Origin: Herpetosiphon geysericola | GTDB taxonomy: Bacteria > Chloroflexota > Chloroflexia > Chloroflexales > Herpetosiphonaceae | DNA length: 64,000 nt | Direction of reading: 5' to 3' | NCBI RefSeq assembly: GCF_001306135.1 | Contig: NZ_LGKP01000025.1 | Span: 62,001-126,000 of the forward strand | Part shown: in pieces, positions 44,099 to 52,564 of the stretch | Layout: every line of letters starts with the position of its first letter | Numbering within the stretch: position 1 is the first letter of the stretch | The notes under the pieces: model-generated | Seen by the model: only the letters and a program-made list of their open reading frames with translations | Databases searched by the model: none | Told to the model about the DNA's origin: nothing | Program-made: the position numbers and the translations under genes

Positions 44099-45115
44099 TT
44101 ATTGGTTTTGATATTTGCGTCGCCATTCGGCCACAGTCAAAATTTCTTCGCGCAGTTCGTGGGTGGGCTGAGCCAAACAGGCATCGAATTGGGCGGTTAA
44201 TTGAGCTGGATCAAAGCTCTGGCTGCGGCCAATAACCACAATTTTGCTGTGCGGCGGAGTTGCGCCCCATGGCTCGCCGAGCTGCAAACTAGCGCGTTTA
44301 CCTGCTAATTGGACAATCGCTTGGCGCTCAGGTGCTTCGGCCAAATAGACGATGCCTTTGGCACGAAAAATTGAGTTTGGCAGCTGTTGAAAGGCATGTT
44401 GTAGGCTGCTCATGGTAAAGGGTTTGGCGGTTTGGTAATGCCAGGTTTGCCAATCTTCGTCGTGCTGCTGCGGGGCAAATTCATGGCGATCAACGAGTAA
44501 ATCAATCTGATATTGGCCAATGCCAAGCAGCAGATCGATTGGCACACCGCCATATTCAGCAGTCAAGATGCGGGCGCGCGGTACGATTGCTTGAATCCAA
44601 TTGATTACTCGTTGCTGTTGAGTAGGATCAACCAAATCGATTTTATTGACTACCACAATATCAGCGGCGGCAATTTGATCGCCGACTTGGACGATTTGCT
44701 GGCGCTGTTCCTGAATGCGTTCAGCATCGACAACCGCCACAATTGCAGCAAGGTTAATTAATGAGCGCAAGGCTGGCAAGCGGAAGGTTAAGGCAACTGA
44801 AACTGGGTCGGAAACCCCGCTCGCCTCGACGATAATATACTCTGGGCGATCTGGGCGTTCGAGCAATTCGAGGGTAGTGCTCAGCAAGTCCTCGCGAATT
44901 GTGCAACAAATACAGCCATTGGCCAAATTGACAATTTCGTTAGCTTCAACTCCAACGACCAACTGGGCATCGATGTTGATTGCGCCAAAATCGTTGACCA
45001 GCACCGCGATTTTGAGACCATGCTGGGCAGTGAGCAAACGGTTGAGCACGGTCGTTTTACCTGCGCCCAAAAAGCCAGTCAAAATCATCATCGGAATAGG
45101 TGTTGCTTCACTCAT
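44099..45115 (-). CDS. CobW/COG0523-family GTPase (metallochaperone)
   Basis: A 338-residue metal-handling GTPase: P-loop GFLGAGKTT, metal motif CICC (GCICCTIREDLL), VVNKIDLVD, then a C-terminal CobW_C domain. Family members deliver zinc or cobalt to target enzymes. No Zur box or zinc-linked gene is adjacent, so the metal is not assigned. TTAGGAGTGCCTG precedes the ATG. Confidence 0.94.
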   Translation of the reverse strand: MSEATPIPMMILTGFLGAGKTTVLNRLLTAQHGLKIAVLVNDFGAINIDAQLVVGVEANEIVNLANGCICCTIREDLLSTTLELLERPDRPEYIIVEASGVSDPVSVALTFRLPALRSLINLAAIVAVVDAERIQEQRQQIVQVGDQIAAADIVVVNKIDLVDPTQQQRVINWIQAIVPRARILTAEYGGVPIDLLLGIGQYQIDLLVDRHEFAPQQHDEDWQTWHYQTAKPFTMSSLQHAFQQLPNSIFRAKGIVYLAEAPERQAIVQLAGKRASLQLGEPWGATPPHSKIVVIGRSQSFDPAQLTAQFDACLAQPTHELREEILTVAEWRRKYQNQ

Positions 45116-45137
45116 CAGGCACTCCTAATTGCTTGTT

Positions 45138-45208
45138 AACCGCGAAGATCGCAAAGAATCGCTAAATTGATCTTCGTGGTGCTTCGTGTTATTCGTGGTT
45201 AAAAAACA
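45138..45208. repeat. ACCGCGAAG/CTTCGTGG repeat patch
   Basis: ACCGCGAAGATCGCAAAGAA is followed after 8 nt by CTTCGTGGTGCTTCGTGTTATTCGTGG in inverted orientation, so the patch can fold back on itself. It stands between the CobW gene's promoter side and the cyclophilin terminator. Confidence 0.7.
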
Positions 45209-45238
45209 AAAACCCCTCGTTCTGCTGAGAACAAGGGG
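45207..45238 (-). terminator. Terminator after cyclophilin gene
   Basis: CCCCTTGTTCT, loop CAGC, AGAACGAGGGG (one mismatch-type wobble) then TTTTTG on the minus strand. Confidence 0.85.
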
Positions 45239-45255
45239 CTGAGCTAAAACGCATT

Positions 45256-45735
45256 TTAGCTGACAGTTACTTTGGTCATGCTATCGCCTTGGCGAATGGC
45301 GTTGACCACATCTTGACCTTCGGTGACCTTGCCAAACACGGTATGGCGTCCATCGAGGTGAGGTTGTGGGCCATGGGTGATGAAGAATTGTGAGCCATTG
45401 GTGCCTGGGCCTGCATTGGCCATTGAAAGCACGCCGGTTTCGTGCTTGAGCGGGTTGCCTTTGAACTCATCTTCGAAGCGATAGCCTGGGCCACCGGTGC
45501 CGGTGCCAGTTGGATCGCCACCTTGAACCATAAAGTTTGAGATCACGCGGTGAAAGACCACGCCATCATAGAACCCTTCGTTGATCAAAAACACAAAGTT
45601 ATTGACCGTTTTGGGTGCATATTCTGGATACAACTCGATAGTGATAGTACCTTTGGTTGTTTCCATAGTGACGACATAGTGTTTCGTGGTGTCAATCGAC
45701 ATCGCTGGCGCTGACTTCCATTGTTTTGCGGCCAC
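45256..45735 (-). CDS. Cyclophilin-type peptidyl-prolyl isomerase
   Basis: A 159-residue cyclophilin. Catalytic-site motifs: [65 protein letters not shown] 45735 is chosen because AAAGGGG lies 6 nt upstream; the in-frame upstream ATGs would add an N-terminus rich in Arg and Phe without such a site. No signal peptide is seen in this form, so it would be cytoplasmic. Confidence 0.92.
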   Translation of the reverse strand: MAAKQWKSAPAMSIDTTKHYVVTMETTKGTITIELYPEYAPKTVNNFVFLINEGFYDGVVFHRVISNFMVQGGDPTGTGTGGPGYRFEDEFKGNPLKHETGVLSMANAGPGTNGSQFFITHGPQPHLDGRHTVFGKVTEGQDVVNAIRQGDSMTKVTVS

Positions 45736-45794
45736 GTGAGACCCCTTTCGACTAAAGAATCGTGAAAACATTATCACCCTAGGGTTATAACACA

Positions 45795-45825
45795 AGAAAG
45801 CGACCGCAAGCAATTGGCGGTCGCT
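45795..45825 (-). terminator. Terminator after HU gene
   Basis: AGCGACCGC, loop CAATTGCTT, GCGGTCGCT and then TTCTTGTG on the minus strand. Confidence 0.8.
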
Positions 45826-45851
45826 CAAAGCAACATCGGCTACGCTGTGAG

Positions 45852-46139
45852 CTACTCAGACTTGCCTTGGCGAACCAATAGTTTCAAGCTATTACTGGCC
45901 GAGAAACCAGGGGTTTTCGTAGCTTCGATTGTCATCCGTTCGCGCGTTTTTGGGTTGACCCCTTGGCGAGCTTGGCGCTCGCGAACTTCAAAGGTACCAA
46001 ACCCAGTCAGGACAACTTTTTCGCCAGCTTGCAAGCGCTCGCTGACCACATCCAACATAGCATCGACAACGCGGCGTGCCTCTTTTTTAGAAATGCCGGT
46101 GCGTTCAGCGACCTCAGCAATGAACTCGATTTTTTGCAT
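45852..46139 (-). CDS. HU-family DNA-binding protein
   Basis: A 95-residue histone-like protein that bends DNA as a dimer. Family motif [20 protein letters not shown] and the N-terminal helices ([26 protein letters not shown]) are present. AAGGAG lies 8 nt before the ATG. The gene is followed by its own terminator, then the cyclophilin gene. A stand-alone nucleoid protein. Confidence 0.97.
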   Translation of the reverse strand: MQKIEFIAEVAERTGISKKEARRVVDAMLDVVSERLQAGEKVVLTGFGTFEVRERQARQGVNPKTRERMTIEATKTPGFSASNSLKLLVRQGKSE

Positions 46140-46255
46140 TGCACGCTCCTTAATCCTAGCGAAGCTACAATCGTTACCCCCGATTATACCATAAGCAGTA
46201 TGCGCTGTGGAACATTTTAGCCCATTAGATAGGCCAATTTACTCATTATGGTTGC

Positions 46256-46284
46256 TTGCCCTGAATACCGCAGCATGCTATACT
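46256..46284 (+). promoter_or_regulatory. Promoter of the ANTAR response-regulator gene
   Basis: TTGCCC, 17-nt spacer, TATACT, ending 54 nt before the start at 46338. Confidence 0.6.
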
Positions 46285-46337
46285 TGCGTACATTCATCGA
46301 CGCTACGATGACCGATTATGCACCCGGAGGAAACCGT

Positions 46338-46925
46338 ATGCCACAGACACGCATTGTCATCGCCGATGACGAATCGCTGATTCGCATGAATCTGCGTGAA
46401 ACGTTAGTTGGCCTCGGCTATCTTGTCGTTGGGGAAGCTGGTGATGGCGTGAGCGTTATCAACCTTGCCCGCGAACTACGCCCAGACGTAGTGGTGATGG
46501 ACATCAAAATGCCCAAACTGGATGGTATCCAGGCAGCCAAAGTGCTGACTGAAGAGAAAATTGCCCCGGTCTTGCTCTTGACCGCCCACAGCGACAAAGA
46601 GTTGGTCGAGCGCGCCCGCGACGCTGGTGTTGTGGGGTATCTCAGCAAGCCCTTTCGCGATAGCGATTTGATGCCAGCACTCGAAATTGCCCGCGCCCGT
46701 TTTGAAGAGTTCCTGACCCTCGAACAACAAGTCGGCGACCTGAAGGAAACGCTCGAAACTCGCAAGATTATCGAACGTGCCAAGGGCATGTTGATGGATT
46801 CTCAAGGGCTGAAAGAATCTGAGGCTTTCCGCAAGATTCAGCAATTGAGCATGAATACCCGCAAGTCGATGCGCGAAGTTGCCTCGGCCTTGCTGTTGGC
46901 CAACCAGATGGAGCAACAAAAGTAA
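46338..46925 (+). CDS. Response regulator with ANTAR RNA-binding output
   Basis: A 195-residue protein: receiver domain 1-120 with phospho-acceptor Asp55 (VVMDIKMPKLDG) and acidic pocket ADDE, then an ANTAR domain (about 135-190; LETRKIIERAKGMLMDSQGLKESEAFRKIQQLSMNTRKSMREVA) that binds paired-hairpin RNA to stop termination. No histidine kinase is adjacent. GGAGG lies 8 nt upstream of ATG 46338; a longer frame to 46248 would cross the promoter. RNA targets are not evident in the window. Confidence 0.95.
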   Translation: MPQTRIVIADDESLIRMNLRETLVGLGYLVVGEAGDGVSVINLARELRPDVVVMDIKMPKLDGIQAAKVLTEEKIAPVLLLTAHSDKELVERARDAGVVGYLSKPFRDSDLMPALEIARARFEEFLTLEQQVGDLKETLETRKIIERAKGMLMDSQGLKESEAFRKIQQLSMNTRKSMREVASALLLANQMEQQK

Positions 46926-46928
46926 GTT

Positions 46929-47507
46929 ATGCTACGTCGCCCCTCTCAGCAACAACTTGTCGCTGTGTTGCGGGCGACGTTGCCTTTGCTACTGGCCGCC
47001 TTCCTAGGTGGTTTAGTTGCCCTCGCCCTGCAACCAGACCCTCCTGCCCAACAACCTGTCATCCAAGTTGTTACTCCAACGGTGCTCAAGGCCGCTGCTA
47101 CCGAGGTGCTGCCCGCCCCCGCGCCTACTCCCATGCCTGCCACGCCAACGATTATCATTTTTCCCGAGGATACGATTTCTTTGGAGTTGGTAACGCTGCG
47201 CCGCGATTTGGAGTTTACTGCTGGGAGTTTGCATTTGCTGCGTGCCACTATCCGCATTCAAAATGCCCGCATCGCTCATAGCAACCTGCAAACTGGCAAT
47301 GTCGAAGCGCAACTCGATTTGGCCCAAGCCGATTTGGATGCAGCCTTTCCGCTGGTTAGCGATGAAGTTCGCGCCGCCATCCAAGGCCTCAACGATCAAA
47401 TTAATTATCTGCGCGACGATCTCAGCATTCGCCCAGAAACGATCGACTCGCGCCTTGCAGATTTGACCGAGCAGGTGTTGGTGTTGGCGAATCGCGATTT
47501 ACCCTGA
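46929..47507 (+). CDS. Membrane-anchored coiled-coil protein
   Basis: A 192-residue protein with one N-terminal transmembrane helix (LRATLPLLLAAFLGGLVALAL), a Pro/Ala-rich outer linker (PAPAPTPMPATPT) and a helical C-terminal half (LRRDLEFTAGSLHLLRATIRIQN, LAQADLDAAFPLV). It begins 3 nt after the response regulator, so the two are cotranscribed. No family is recognised; a sensory link is only suggested by the position. The stop codon is the first base of a repeat patch. Confidence 0.72.
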   Translation: MLRRPSQQQLVAVLRATLPLLLAAFLGGLVALALQPDPPAQQPVIQVVTPTVLKAAATEVLPAPAPTPMPATPTIIIFPEDTISLELVTLRRDLEFTAGSLHLLRATIRIQNARIAHSNLQTGNVEAQLDLAQADLDAAFPLVSDEVRAAIQGLNDQINYLRDDLSIRPETIDSRLADLTEQVLVLANRDLP

Positions 47508-47530
47508 ACATAGAACATAGAGCATTGGGG
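47506..47530. repeat. AACATAGAACATAGAGC repeat at a stop codon
   Basis: The unit also seen at 4965-4985 starts exactly at the stop of the preceding gene. A separate CCCCAACAACC, CCCCGATCCC text at about 47575-47600 matches 17217-17243 and its complement at 56196-56220. Confidence 0.6.
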
Positions 47531-47668
47531 CTTTGCTTTTACTCAGCAACATACGAAGAACCACAAGCTTACCAGCCCCAACAACCAACCCCCGATCCCA
47601 GCGACCGCAGTTGCACCCCAATCATTCCACATCTGCTATACTGACAAGGCGAATGCTTGGTGAGGATT

Positions 47669-49561
47669 ATGCAACGCTTTAACCCCAAACGCTATTTTGA
47701 TTTACGCAATCGCCTGCAAAGCGATCAGCAACGCCTCTGGGCTTTGTTTAGCACATTAATTGTCAGTTTGTGCCTAACCACGCTGGTGCTGCGGATTGCT
47801 CCGTCGCCCACGAAAACCGGCCAGCTGATTTTTCGGCCTGTTGATTCGGTCTCCGAGGACGACCTAAACCAAGCAGAACAACCGCCACCAACCTTGCCTC
47901 CAGCGGTCGAGCCGCAAAATGCAGTCGAAGCTAGCTCGATTTTGCCGCGCGCCGCCGAGCCGCCAACATTAATCGATGATATTCGCTTTACATCCGAGCA
48001 AAATCTGACGGTTGAGAATATTCAGACCCTCTTAGATGCGCAGCCAGGCACGCTCAAAGCGGCCCTGCTGACGGTTGGCGATCGCAATTTATCCTTGGCT
48101 GAGGTTGTAGTTGGCCAAGCGTATCTGTACAGTTTGAATCCTAAATTGTTGTTGGCACTGCTCGAGTTTCAACAAGGCTTGTTGACCAACCCGACGCCCA
48201 ATCCCGATCAACTCGATTGGGCCATGAAATATCAGGGCGAAGAAGAAAAGTGGCGTGGCTTGCATGGCCAAATTCGCTGGGCTGCGCGTGAGTTACGCCG
48301 TGGGGTGCGCGATTTTGCTTATGTGACCGAGTTGCAATATCGCGATAAAGATGTCAAAGGCCCAATTCCCGCTGGCTTAAACCCTAGTTCGTATGCAGTT
48401 GTGCGCTTGCTTGCCCAAACCATGACTCCTGAAGAATTGGCTAAAGTGCTTAGTGATGGCAGTTTTGTTGCAACCTACAGCAAGTTTTTTGAAGATCCAC
48501 GCCAAACTTTAGGCCAAGTGCCTGCTCCAGCCACGCCATTTTTGCGCTGGCCATTGCGCAACGTCACCTACATCACCTCGTTTTTCGATCACGAGTATCC
48601 CTTTTTAACACCCAACCAATCGTTGGTTAGTTGGTGGGGTCGGCGTGAAACCCAAATTTCCTACGATGGTCATGATGGCTGGGATTATGGCGCTCGACCG
48701 CCAGAGGCTGTGGTTGCTGCCGCCGATGGCACAATTGTCTGGGCCAGCAACTCCGATGATGGCTGTGGCGTGCCCGCCAAAGGCGTGGTCATCGATCATG
48801 GCAATGGCTATCGCACGCTCTACTGGCATCTAAGCGAAATTTCGGTCGAAGTTGGGCAAGCAATTAAAAGTGGCGAACAATTGGGCATCGTTGGCTCAAC
48901 AGGCTGTGCAATTGGCCCGCACTTGCACTTTCAAACCCAATATCTTGGCCGCAATACCGACCCGTATGGTTGGTGCTCAAACGAACCTGACCCATGGAGC
49001 AGCTATCCAGTTGGCACAGCTTCGCGCTGGCTGTGGGCCGATCGCCCGAATCCCTGCGATTTGGGCCAAACGATTGCGGTCAGGCCAACCGACCAAGGTT
49101 TTAGCCGCACTGAAGGCAATTGGCAAACTGCGCCAATTGGTGCTGGCGCTGAAACACTCTGGATTACCTCGCAGATTCCGGTGATCGAGACCGACACTTT
49201 GACCGACACGATTTCGGATTTAACTGGCGTTGCAACCCCGCAGCCCACGCCGAACCAGCCACCAAGCACCGCAACTTGGCAAACCAGCCTGCCGAGCGCT
49301 GGCCGCTACCGCGTGCTAACCTACATTCCCTACTACTACAACGGTCACGACGATGCAGTCACTGCGCGTTATGTGGTCGAGCATGCAGAGGGCCGCAGCG
49401 ATGTGGTGATCAATCAGTATGTTTTTGCCAACGAATGGGCTGATCTTGGCACCTATACATTTGACCCAAGCAAGCCAGCCAAAGTCGAGCTGAGCAACGA
49501 AACCACTATGGCCGACCAAGGCATCTGGGTTGGCACGACGGTTTGGTTGCCAGCTGATTGA
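47669..49561 (+). CDS. Secreted M23 (LytM) peptidase with golvesin-like C-terminal domain
   Basis: A 630-residue envelope protein with one N-terminal transmembrane segment (WALFSTLIVSLCLTTLVL). A helical region (about 110-290) is followed by the M23 fold: GHDGWDYG (zinc His and Asp), VIDHGNGYRTLYWHLS and GPHLHFQTQ (zinc His-x-His). The last about 110 residues (TWQTSLPSAGRYRVLTYIPYYY, VVINQYVFANEWADLGTYTF, GIWVGTTVWLP) resemble the golvesin/Xly carbohydrate-binding-like domain. TGAGGA precedes ATG 47669. Its job is probably murein cleavage in the wall. Confidence 0.88.
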   Translation: MQRFNPKRYFDLRNRLQSDQQRLWALFSTLIVSLCLTTLVLRIAPSPTKTGQLIFRPVDSVSEDDLNQAEQPPPTLPPAVEPQNAVEASSILPRAAEPPTLIDDIRFTSEQNLTVENIQTLLDAQPGTLKAALLTVGDRNLSLAEVVVGQAYLYSLNPKLLLALLEFQQGLLTNPTPNPDQLDWAMKYQGEEEKWRGLHGQIRWAARELRRGVRDFAYVTELQYRDKDVKGPIPAGLNPSSYAVVRLLAQTMTPEELAKVLSDGSFVATYSKFFEDPRQTLGQVPAPATPFLRWPLRNVTYITSFFDHEYPFLTPNQSLVSWWGRRETQISYDGHDGWDYGARPPEAVVAAADGTIVWASNSDDGCGVPAKGVVIDHGNGYRTLYWHLSEISVEVGQAIKSGEQLGIVGSTGCAIGPHLHFQTQYLGRNTDPYGWCSNEPDPWSSYPVGTASRWLWADRPNPCDLGQTIAVRPTDQGFSRTEGNWQTAPIGAGAETLWITSQIPVIETDTLTDTISDLTGVATPQPTPNQPPSTATWQTSLPSAGRYRVLTYIPYYYNGHDDAVTARYVVEHAEGRSDVVINQYVFANEWADLGTYTFDPSKPAKVELSNETTMADQGIWVGTTVWLPAD

Positions 49562-49597
49562 CATTGCAATCAATTAATGATACTGTATATCAATAAA

Positions 49598-49627
49598 TGG
49601 TCGTGCCTAGCGCGACCACTTTTTTGC
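49598..49627 (+). terminator. Terminator after M23 peptidase gene
   Basis: TGGTCGTG, loop CCTAG, CGCGACCA (8 bp with one wobble), then CTTTTTTG. Confidence 0.8.
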
Positions 49628-49637
49628 TCATTTTATA

Positions 49638-50249
49638 ATGATATATAGTATCAATATGCAAACAATAATGCCAAATTATGCTTTACCAAAGGCTGTTCAG
49701 CAGGCAGGCCGACCATTATTCGAGCAACAATGTTGGTGTTGGGGCCACGATGTGCGGCGCGGTGCAGGTAATTTGCTGCTGGAATATGGCGCTGAGCGCA
49801 GCCGCGTGCCTGCTGAGCAACGAGGGAGCAGCAATTATCGCTTTCAGCTTGGTAATGGGGCGACGCTCGATTTGTGGGGTTGGGGCTTGTGGTATGGCGA
49901 TGGCTATCCCGCAAGTTTGTTTTTGCGCCGCGACAAGCTGCAAATTGGCTTGATCGATCGGGCTGCGCCGCTGTGCAATGTTTGGTCGCTGAGTGCGGTG
50001 CCGCCAGTCCGCATGCCTGGCAATTTGAACGAATGGTTGCGCATGACCAGTCTACTTTGTCATTGTTGTACGTGGATTGCAAGCTACGAGCAATGGGTTT
50101 TGAGCCATGCTGGATTAACGTATCGCCAAAATTGCCTTGCAGATTGGAACAAACGCGCCCTGCCAGCCCACGAGATGGCTGAGCGCTGGCAACAACTCCA
50201 CGAGTTAATTGTTGCCAGCCAATTAACCTCAAACCTTGTGCTTGCTTAG
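49638..50249 (+). CDS. Hypothetical protein rich in Trp and Cys
   Basis: A 203-residue open frame without a recognisable family. It is rich in Trp and Cys (CWCWGHDVRRGAGNLL, LWGWGLWYGDGYP, LCHCCTWIASYEQWV). Three in-frame ATGs (49638, 49656, 49668) precede the conserved-looking part and none has a ribosome site, so the start is uncertain. A 193-codon frame on the other strand overlaps it; I prefer the plus strand because its 4-nt stop overlap with folD matches four other convergent pairs here. Confidence 0.55.
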   Translation: MIYSINMQTIMPNYALPKAVQQAGRPLFEQQCWCWGHDVRRGAGNLLLEYGAERSRVPAEQRGSSNYRFQLGNGATLDLWGWGLWYGDGYPASLFLRRDKLQIGLIDRAAPLCNVWSLSAVPPVRMPGNLNEWLRMTSLLCHCCTWIASYEQWVLSHAGLTYRQNCLADWNKRALPAHEMAERWQQLHELIVASQLTSNLVLA

Positions 50250-51106
50250 GCTTGTTCGGCCAACCATTGGGCTGCTTGTAAGGTATTTTGCAGCAGCATC
50301 ATATTGGTGACTGGGCCAGTACCGCCTGGCACTGGGGTGATTGCGCTGGCAACCTTGCTGGCGCTTTCCCAATCGACATCGCCAACCACTTGACCTTCAG
50401 CTACTTCGTTGATACCAAAATCGAGCACGACCGCACCTGGCTTGAGCATTGCGCCAGTTACCAAGCCAGCCTTGCCAACTGCTGCCGCCACAATATCGCC
50501 TTGGCCAATCACTTCGGCCAAATTGGCAGTGCGCGAGTGGCAAATTGTTAAGGTGGCATGGCGGGCCAGCAACAATTGGGCGAGCGGTTTGCCCACCACA
50601 TTCGAGCGCCCCACCACGACGGCATGCTTGCCAGCCAAACTAATTTGATAGCGATCGAGCAAGGCCATGCCGCCAGCAGGTGTATTTGGTACCAAAGCAG
50701 GCAAGCCTTGGGCTAAGCGGCCAGCGTTGGTTGGGTGCAAGCCATCAACATCCTTTTGCGGATTCAGCGCGGCAACCGCTCCATCAGCAGAGAGCTGGCT
50801 GGGCAAGGGCATTTGAATAATGATGCCATGGATGCTGGGATCGTTGCTGGCTTGCTGAATTGCCGCTTCTAAGGTCGTTTGATCGCAGGTTTCGGGCAGA
50901 AGGTGTAGCGCAAAACCAAAGCCAACTCCTTCACACGAGCGGCGAATTGAACGCACATACCAATCGGAGGCAGCATTACCCGCCACTTGAACCACGACCA
51001 ATTGGGGAACATAGCCAGTGCGAGCCTTGAATTCAGCTGCTTGTTGGCTGATCTGAGCCTTCAATTCCTTCGCTAATACGCGACCATCAAGCAAAAGCGC
51101 TGTCAT
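50246..51106 (-). CDS. folD: FolD-like methylenetetrahydrofolate dehydrogenase, cyclohydrolase lysine lost
   Basis: A 286-residue FolD. NADP site (GRSNVVGKPLAQLL), C-terminal PVPGGTGPVTN and the IIIQMPLPS and KDVDGLHP motifs align well with E. coli FolD. However, the catalytic Lys54 of the motif YVxxK is Ile54 here (WYVRSIRRSC). That lysine is essential for the cyclohydrolase half-reaction, so this enzyme should be only a dehydrogenase. The gene lies 57 nt downstream of fchA, whose product can supply the missing step. AAAGGATGTT precedes ATG 51106. Confidence 0.93.
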   Translation of the reverse strand: MTALLLDGRVLAKELKAQISQQAAEFKARTGYVPQLVVVQVAGNAASDWYVRSIRRSCEGVGFGFALHLLPETCDQTTLEAAIQQASNDPSIHGIIIQMPLPSQLSADGAVAALNPQKDVDGLHPTNAGRLAQGLPALVPNTPAGGMALLDRYQISLAGKHAVVVGRSNVVGKPLAQLLLARHATLTICHSRTANLAEVIGQGDIVAAAVGKAGLVTGAMLKPGAVVLDFGINEVAEGQVVGDVDWESASKVASAITPVPGGTGPVTNMMLLQNTLQAAQWLAEQA

Positions 51107-51120
51107 AACATCCTTTACAT

Positions 51121-51145
51121 AAAAAAGCGGAGCTTGTGCTCCGCC
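51121..51145 (-). terminator. Hairpin between fchA and folD
   Basis: GGCGGAGC, loop ACAA, GCTCCGCT, then TTTTTT on the minus strand. folD starts 15 nt later, so it is probably partial and sets a lower folD dose. Confidence 0.7.
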
Positions 51146-51163
51146 AGCGTTGGAAACCAATTT

Positions 51164-51796
51164 TTAGGCTTGTAGTTGTTGATTGACCAAGGCCATTATT
51201 GCCTCGGTATCGTCGTGCAGAGTAGCGGTGAGTTTAGCAACCTCGGCCCGCGTTTCGCGCACATAAAACTGATCTTCAAGCGAATTCAGGTTGATTTCGA
51301 CATTGAGCAAGGCGCTACGTACAGCAGCTTGCGCTAAAAGTACTGCCACGCCAACATCGCTGACCGCAGCCGAATTACCTTTTTGGGCAGCTGGGCTACA
51401 GAGCGGCAAAATCGCAGCGGCAGCTTGGGCCGTGCGCAATGGCACATCGGTGGCAATTCTGGTTGCTGCTTGAATTGCATCGCGGCGAATTGCAATATCG
51501 GCGCTGGTTTCGCGCGGCAATTTATAGGCCACACTCAAGCGCCGAAATGCCTCAACATCAGCCTCGGCCAGCTCTTGCAACTCGCGACGCAACGATTCTG
51601 AGCGATCCATCAAGGCCCGTATTTCATCCTCGACCTCGGCGTATTTCTTCTTGCCAAGCGTCAGTGAACAAACCATTGAAATCAAGCCTGCGGCCATTGC
51701 CCCAGACACGGCTGCAACGCTCCCGCCGCCTGGTACTGGCTCTTTAGTTGCAAGCTGATCCAAAAATTCGGTGATTGGCACCTGTAATAGGGTCAT
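51164..51796 (-). CDS. fchA: Methenyltetrahydrofolate cyclohydrolase (FchA) / formiminotransferase-cyclodeaminase family
   Basis: A 210-residue protein of the cyclodeaminase family. The N-terminal PVPGGGSVAAVSGAMAAGLISMVCSLTLG block and the helix-rich remainder (IAIRRDAIQAATRIATDVPLRTAQAAAAIL, GNSAAVSDVGVAVLLAQAAVRSALLNVEINL) match FchA of methylotrophs and acetogens, which opens methenyl-THF to 10-formyl-THF. Cyclodeaminase is the alternative, but no histidine-degradation gene is near, and folD follows. AAGGAGG precedes the ATG. Confidence 0.88.
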   Translation of the reverse strand: MTLLQVPITEFLDQLATKEPVPGGGSVAAVSGAMAAGLISMVCSLTLGKKKYAEVEDEIRALMDRSESLRRELQELAEADVEAFRRLSVAYKLPRETSADIAIRRDAIQAATRIATDVPLRTAQAAAAILPLCSPAAQKGNSAAVSDVGVAVLLAQAAVRSALLNVEINLNSLEDQFYVRETRAEVAKLTATLHDDTEAIMALVNQQLQA

Positions 51797-51885
51797 AACG
51801 ACCTCCTTGGTGTTGAATCAAGTTCATGCTGATCGTACCACATCTCGGCAGCTGTGCGGTTGTTTGCTAGGCCATGCGTAGCCGC

Positions 51886-52557
51886 CTAAAGTGGGCCAGA
51901 CTTGATCATATACAACAAGACACCAAGGCATAAATAGGTGCCATAGGCGATATAGAGCGTGCCTTCGCCTCGAATTTGGCGAACCACTAAAATTCCAAGT
52001 GAGGCGATTCCTGCCAAGCCCATGCCATACATAAGCACAGCGCCAAGATGGCCCCAACCAACCGTTGCGCCCATCAAAAAGGCCAAATATACATCACCCA
52101 AACCAAACGGCGCATCGGTATCGGGGTAAAGCAGAATTGAACCAGCAAAAAAGAGCAAAAACAAAAGCCCTGCAATCAAGGCCCCAATCAGCGAAGCTTT
52201 GAAACTAATGGTTAAAAAAGCCGAGCCAATTAATGCGACAATCGTTGCAATCAGCACCAACAGCACATCAATCAGGCGCACTTTCCAATCGACGGCGCCA
52301 ATCACAATAAAAACCAAGCTCATTGCATACCAATAAATGCCCCGCAGCGAAAGCCCATAATCGCGATAACAAATCCATGCCATCAACCCACTCGTGGCTG
52401 CAATCAGTAACCCAACCCATGTTGGCCCGCCAAGCAATGGGTGACGTGGCGTTGGCAAAGGGTTCGCAGCTTTCGGATCGGTGGCGATTTGGGTAATCCA
52501 CGGGTTTAACCCAAAGCCAATCGCGATCCCAACTACAATCACAAGTGCTGACAACAT
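51886..52557 (-). CDS. A24 prepilin-peptidase-like membrane protease
   Basis: A 223-residue membrane protein with about seven helices. The two aspartates of the aspartic protease are in IVIGAVDWKVRLID and FGLGDVYLAFLMGA (GxGD). It lacks the N-terminal methylase and cysteine zinc site of full-length PilD, so it is the short FlaK/TadV-like form. It lies 7 nt downstream of aroE and is part of the mltG run. No pilin gene is near. Confidence 0.85.
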   Translation of the reverse strand: MLSALVIVVGIAIGFGLNPWITQIATDPKAANPLPTPRHPLLGGPTWVGLLIAATSGLMAWICYRDYGLSLRGIYWYAMSLVFIVIGAVDWKVRLIDVLLVLIATIVALIGSAFLTISFKASLIGALIAGLLFLLFFAGSILLYPDTDAPFGLGDVYLAFLMGATVGWGHLGAVLMYGMGLAGIASLGILVVRQIRGEGTLYIAYGTYLCLGVLLYMIKSGPL

Positions 52558-52564
52558 AGGCTGA

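Noticed and set aside
49651-50232. 193-codon frame opposite the hypothetical gene at 49.6-50.2 kb
   Set aside because: It lies in the antisense frame of the Trp-rich protein; the product is a mix of Ala, Arg and Ser without domain features. The plus-strand gene fits the window's convergent-stop pattern better, but certainty is limited.
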